From positions 1 to 6,899 of the forward strand of contig JADFHV010000112.1 of NCBI GenBank assembly GCA_022566975.1: a stretch of 6,899 bases of DNA. The letters run 5' to 3'. The notes beneath the pieces were generated by a model. The model saw only the letters and a program-made list of their open reading frames with translations. It searched no databases and was not told the DNA's origin. This stretch comes from Chloroflexota bacterium. GTDB lineage: Bacteria > Chloroflexota > Dehalococcoidia > SAR202 > UBA11138. Below are positions 5,999 through 6,899 of this stretch, in pieces (position 1 is the first letter of the stretch; each line of letters opens with the position of its first letter). The position numbers were made by a program, and so were the translations under genes.

Positions 5999-6899
5999 TT
6001 AGTTCCCCATCGCCTTCTCGAGTAGAGCACGGTCAAACCCCAGAGCGACTGCCTTATCGGCGTCCTGCCGGGCCTTTTTATCGTCGCCGAGGAGGGTGTA
6101 GGCGACCGCCCTGTTAGCGTAGGCGCGGGCATCCTGGGGGTCTAGGCGGATGGCCTCGTCTAAGTCGTCGACGGCCCGCTGGAACTGCCCCAGGTTGACG
6201 TAGGCATTGCCACGATTGACGTGTGCCTTGACATGTTGGGGGTTGAGCCGGATCGCCTCGTCGAGATCCTGGATGGAGCGCTCGAACTGGCCCAGGTCGG
6301 CGTAGTGGACGCCACGATTGACATAGGCGTCGACAAGCTGGGGATTGAGCCGGATGGCCTCGTCGTAATCTTCAATGGCCCGTTGGACCTGACCCAGGTT
6401 GACGTATGCGACGGCCCGATTGTAGTAAGCGTCGGCAAACTGTGGGGCGCGACGGATGGCCTTGTCGTAGTCCTCAATGGCCCGCAGCGACTGGCCCAGG
6501 TCGTCGTAAGCGTTGCCTCGATTCACGTAGGGGTCGGCAACTTGAGGGTTGAGGCGGATGGCCTCGTCGTAATCTTCAATAGCCCGCTGGAGCTGACCTA
6601 GGATGACGTATGCGACGCCCCGATTTACGTACGCCTCGGAGTCCTGGGGGGTTAGCCGGATGGCCTCGTCGTAGTCCTCGATGGCCCGCTGGAACTGCCC
6701 CAGGTTGACGTAGGCGTTGCCACGATTGTGGTAGGCCTCGGCATCTCCTGGGTTGAGAGAGATGGCCTCGTTGTAATCTTCAATGGCCCGCTGGAGCTGA
6801 CCCAGGTTGCCGTAGGCGTTGCCACGGTTGTAGTATGCGTCGGCAAACTGTGGGTCGAGGCGGATGGCTTCGTCGTAGTCCTCAATAGCCCGCTCGACC
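5999..6899 (-). CDS. Tetratricopeptide repeat (TPR) protein, C-terminal part
   Basis: The frame ends at TAA (6001-5999) and stays open, without a stop, to the right edge, so the N-terminus is outside the window and 299 residues are visible. The GTG at 6526 is an internal valine in a repeat, not the start. The protein consists of 34-residue TPR units: one partial at the edge (VERAIEDYDEAIRLDPQFAD), seven close to consensus (AYxNRGNAYxNLGQxQRAIEDYDEAIRLNPQxxx), and a diverged last unit (AYANRAVAYTLLGDDKKARQDADKAVALGFD) followed by a short RALLEKAMGN tail. Family residues (small residues at 8 and 20, Ala and Pro at 27 and 32) are kept. TPR arrays form superhelical protein-binding scaffolds; the partner is unknown, and any signal or catalytic domain would lie upstream. 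It faces the operon tail to tail, and I see no functional tie to it. Confidence 0.93.
   Translation of the reverse strand, partial: VERAIEDYDEAIRLDPQFADAYYNRGNAYGNLGQLQRAIEDYNEAISLNPGDAEAYHNRGNAYVNLGQFQRAIEDYDEAIRLTPQDSEAYVNRGVAYVILGQLQRAIEDYDEAIRLNPQVADPYVNRGNAYDDLGQSLRAIEDYDKAIRRAPQFADAYYNRAVAYVNLGQVQRAIEDYDEAIRLNPQLVDAYVNRGVHYADLGQFERSIQDLDEAIRLNPQHVKAHVNRGNAYVNLGQFQRAVDDLDEAIRLDPQDARAYANRAVAYTLLGDDKKARQDADKAVALGFDRALLEKAMGN
6155..6899. repeat. Tandem 102-base repeats with a 204-base higher-order period
   Basis: Each TPR unit is 102 bases and neighbours are strongly similar at DNA level. Read on the plus strand, the segment encoding IEDYDE alternates between a gtaatcttcaat form (about 6364, 6568, 6772) and a gtagtcctc form (about 6466, 6670, 6874). 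The same subtype therefore recurs every 204 bases. A near-identical stretch of about 26 bases (6421 and 6829 onward) recurs at 408 bases. Units below about 6355 are more diverged. Confidence 0.75.

Noticed and set aside
6221..6601. Plus-strand open frame inside the TPR array
   Set aside because: Its periodic sequence is the antisense of the repeats; the minus-strand frame gives canonical TPR units.
6652..6885. Separate short minus-strand frame near the right edge
   Set aside because: It is out of frame with the TPR gene, and its repetitive Thr/Ser protein is a frame-shifted reading of the same repeats. The true TPR frame is open across this stretch.
5999..6899. CRISPR-like array from the regular repeats
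   Set aside because: The repeats are contiguous 102-base coding units with no unique spacers and encode TPR motifs.

Overview
The window looks like a piece of a GC-rich bacterial chromosome. Codons mostly end in G or C, starts are a mix of ATG, GTG and TTG, and the two regions are arranged tail to tail. Paired amidohydrolase-fold proteins, a GSA-aminomutase-like aminotransferase, a PhyH dioxygenase and long TPR proteins of the NRGNAY/LGQ/RAIEDYDEAI type would fit a Chloroflexota/SAR202-like or similar environmental bacterium. No rRNA or marker gene is present, so this is only a guess.

Region 1 (1-608) is the 3' part of an unrecognised plus-strand gene. Its last 60 or so codons look less like coding sequence than the rest.

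Region 2 (about 560-5571) is the core of the window: five plus-strand genes in one probable operon. In order they encode a degenerate amidohydrolase-fold protein (750-1505), an intact metal-dependent amidohydrolase (1509-2318), a class III PLP aminotransferase/aminomutase (2370-3689), a PhyH-family Fe(II)/2-oxoglutarate dioxygenase (3703-4500) and an aldo/keto reductase (4588-5571). The first four are 3, 51 and 13 bases apart; the last follows after 87 bases. Upstream lie two candidate promoters, one ending at a perfect 8-9-8 inverted repeat that could be a repressor site. Dioxygenase, aminotransferase, reductase and hydrolase activities together suggest catabolism or modification of a small amine- or carbonyl-containing compound. 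I do not recognise the pathway and cannot name the substrate.

The strongest observation is that the first amidohydrolase-fold protein has lost every metal-ligand position that its neighbour keeps. It reads as a pseudoenzyme paired with an active paralogue.

Region 3 (5572-6899) is on the minus strand. A TPR protein gene enters from the right edge and stops at 5999. A small probable zinc-ribbon protein (5634-5864) lies downstream, with palindromes between the two. The TPR gene is built of 102-base units that alternate between two DNA subtypes, giving a 204-base higher-order period.
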